From Desulfarculaceae bacterium (GTDB lineage: Bacteria > Desulfobacterota > Desulfarculia > Desulfarculales > Desulfarculaceae), in the NCBI GenBank assembly GCA_021737145.1, contig JAIPEN010000007.1, forward strand, positions 124,001 to 188,000: a stretch of DNA of 64,000 nt, written 5' to 3'. The number at the start of each line of letters is the position of its first letter. Positions within the stretch are counted from its first letter, which is position 1. A program made the translations under genes and the position numbers. Of this stretch, positions 62,819 through 64,000 are shown in pieces. The notes beneath the pieces are model-generated. The model saw only the letters and a program-made list of their open reading frames with translations. It was not told the DNA's origin and ran no database searches.

Positions 62819-63097
62819 ATGGACAAGGAACGGGTCTTCGTGGTGGTGCTGGGCAAGGACCAGAAGGGCATCATCGCCCGGGTGGCCACCCTGTGCTTCG
62901 ACCACGGCGGCAACATCGAGGACGTGCAGCAAAAGGTCATGGACGGCACCTTTGTCATGACCATGCTGGTGGACCTTAGCGGCGAGGGCTGCGAGCCGGC
63001 CGTGCTGCGGGGGGCCCTGGACGAGTTGGGGGCCGAGATGGGCCTCACGGTCATGGTGCAGAACGAGGCCGTGATCAAAGCCATGCATCGGGTCTAG
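62819..63097 (+). CDS. ACT-domain protein (UPF0237 type)
   Basis: From ATG 62819 (AGAGGG upstream) the product has 92 residues, a single ACT fold: 'VVVLGKDQKGIIARVATLCF', 'GGNIEDVQQKVMDGTFVMTM'. ACT domains bind amino acids or other small ligands. Small proteins of this type are usually paired with a UPF0210/DUF711 gene, and that partner begins 181 bases downstream here, after an inserted palindromic element. Confidence 0.92.
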   Translation: MDKERVFVVVLGKDQKGIIARVATLCFDHGGNIEDVQQKVMDGTFVMTMLVDLSGEGCEPAVLRGALDELGAEMGLTVMVQNEAVIKAMHRV

Positions 63098-63115
63098 GCC
63101 CGGCTTGGCTACAGG

Positions 63116-63237
63116 CCGGCTTCGCCAAGCTGCGGCATACTGCGTTGCTGGCGTCGCTCCAGCCTCGACGTAGTTCCAGCTACGCCTCCGGCTGTCGCTC
63201 GCCAGGCGCCTTGTCTTCCACAGCTTGGCTGTGCCGG
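63116..63237. repeat. long palindromic element (copy B)
   Basis: A 122-base imperfect palindrome centred at 63176-63177. The outer arms are CCGGC-TTC-GCCAAGCTG (63116-63132) and CAGCTTGGC-TGT-GCCGG (63221-63237); the centre is CGTAG-TTCCAG-CTACG (63169-63184). Its core is related to the element at 51214-51472. It sits between the ACT gene and the UPF0210 gene and carries no reading frame of its own. Confidence 0.7.
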
Positions 63238-63278
63238 GAATGATGCAGTTGCAGATAACTTTCTAGTAGGAGCTGACG

Positions 63279-64000
63279 GTGGAATTCGGGGTAGAGGAAG
63301 TCTTCGAAACAGCGGGGATGATCCTCTTTGAAAACTTCGACATTCGCGCGGTCACCCTGGGGGTCAACCTCAAGGACCTCATGGCCCGCGACCCCGAGCG
63401 CCTGGCCGATGGCGCCAGGGAGCGCCTGACCGAACTGGGGTCGCGCCTGGTGGCCGAGGCCGCGGCGGTCACCGAGTCCCTGGGCCTGCCCATCGTGAAC
63501 AAGCGCATGTCCATCACCCCGGCCGCCTGGCTGATCGAGCCCTGCCCCCAGGAAGACGCTCCCATCATTCTGGCCCAGGCCCTGGACGCCGCCGCTTCCC
63601 AGGCGGGGGTGGACTTCATCGGCGGCTGGGGGGCCCTGGTGCAAAAGGGGGCCACCGCCGCGGACAGCCGGCTCATGGAATCCCTGCCCCAGGTGTTGGG
63701 CAACACCTCGCGCCTGTGCGGCTTCCTCAACCTGGCCTCCACCAAGGCGGGCATGAACCTGGACGCCATCGCCCGCCTGGGGCACATCCTCAAGGACATG
63801 GCCCTGGCGGCGGACAAGGGCATCGCCTGCGCCAAGTTCGTGGCCTTTGCCAACGCGCCCGAGGACAACCCCTTCATGGCCGGGGCCTTCCACGGCGGCG
63901 GCGAGCCCGACGCGGCGATCAACGTGGGCATCAGCGGGCCGGGCGTGGTGCGGGCGGTGGTGGCCCAGCACCCGGATTGCGACCTGACCATGCTCTCGGA
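63279..64000 (+). CDS. UPF0210/DUF711 (PFL family) protein, N-terminal part (cut by window edge)
   Basis: Translation from GTG 63279 (AGGAG six bases upstream) runs open to the window end, 240 codons. It begins 'EFGVEEVFETAGMILFENFD' and includes 'DIRAVTLGVNLKDLMA', 'VNKRMSITPAAWLIEPCP', 'FIGGWGALVQKGATAADSRL', 'GKGIACAKFVAFANAPEDNP'-type sequence and 'AINVGISGPGVVRAVV'. This is the UPF0210 family, about 450 residues in full, of unknown biochemical function though structurally related to glycyl-radical/PFL folds. Pairing with an ACT protein is conserved widely and suggests ligand control of its activity. Confidence 0.9.
   Translation, partial: MEFGVEEVFETAGMILFENFDIRAVTLGVNLKDLMARDPERLADGARERLTELGSRLVAEAAAVTESLGLPIVNKRMSITPAAWLIEPCPQEDAPIILAQALDAAASQAGVDFIGGWGALVQKGATAADSRLMESLPQVLGNTSRLCGFLNLASTKAGMNLDAIARLGHILKDMALAADKGIACAKFVAFANAPEDNPFMAGAFHGGGEPDAAINVGISGPGVVRAVVAQHPDCDLTMLS

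Overview
The window is about 64 kb of a GC-rich bacterial chromosome, densely packed and using strong Shine-Dalgarno sites with ATG, GTG and TTG starts. Gene content points to an anaerobic Desulfobacterota (former Deltaproteobacteria), plausibly near Desulfarculales: formate/molybdenum accessory genes, an apparent selenoprotein, an anaerobic benzimidazole/cobamide operon, the two-radical-SAM lipoate route, TRAP transport with a beta-keto acid cleavage enzyme, and a SulP transporter set among two-component genes. This placement is inferred from gene content; no 16S or other marker was searched. No phage, transposase, CRISPR array or defence system was seen.

Region 1 (1-8547, minus strand) reads as one operon: histidine kinase, NtrC-type sigma-54 activator, SulP anion transporter, a kinase-like/BON/receiver protein, a second histidine kinase, a lone receiver, and a beta-carbonic anhydrase cut by the left edge. 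This suggests bicarbonate or sulfate uptake under two phosphorelays. Region 2 (8979-13576) has a NarL-type regulator, a small Cys-rich protein, an FMN alpha-hydroxy-acid oxidase family enzyme, and a molybdenum/formate module (cNMP-binding protein, FdhD, HTH-only ModE, MobB-like). Region 3 (13741-18030) has a TVP38 membrane protein with a disulfide reductase-like flavoprotein, glucokinase, an exported molybdopterin oxidoreductase, and directly behind it a small exported gene with an in-frame TGA and SECIS-like hairpin: a probable selenoprotein missed by ordinary ORF calling.

Region 4 (18233-27725) has an outer-membrane protein, a lipoprotein, an aldo/keto reductase, a phosphoglycolate phosphatase-like HAD, and a YbhGFSR-like ABC exporter controlled by a MarR regulator. 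Region 5 (27755-31528) is a cobalamin-riboswitch operon: BzaF/ThiC-family enzyme, O-methyltransferase-like protein, CobT. It predicts synthesis of 5-hydroxy- or 5-methoxybenzimidazole as cobamide lower ligand. Region 6 (31823-37196) has a catalase, a BioB-like radical SAM enzyme and a NitT/TauT-type ABC transporter. Region 7 (37327-43723) is a LacI-controlled catabolic cassette (BKACE, 3-hydroxyacyl-CoA dehydrogenase family, TRAP transporter) with two identical operator palindromes.

Region 8 (43864-50007, minus) holds tRNA-Asp, tRNA-Val and the tig-clpP-clpX-lon proteostasis block. Region 9 (50143-55001, minus) is a lipoate assembly cluster: a lipoate ligase-DUF116 fusion, a flavoprotein and two radical SAM proteins. 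Region 10 (55077-64000) has RNase G/E, a B12-binding radical SAM protein, a beta-CASP nuclease, a LOG-family protein, an exported cyclophilin, endonuclease III, and an ACT protein with its UPF0210 partner, which runs off the right edge. Two related long palindromic elements lie inside operons at 51.2-51.5 kb and 63.1-63.2 kb.
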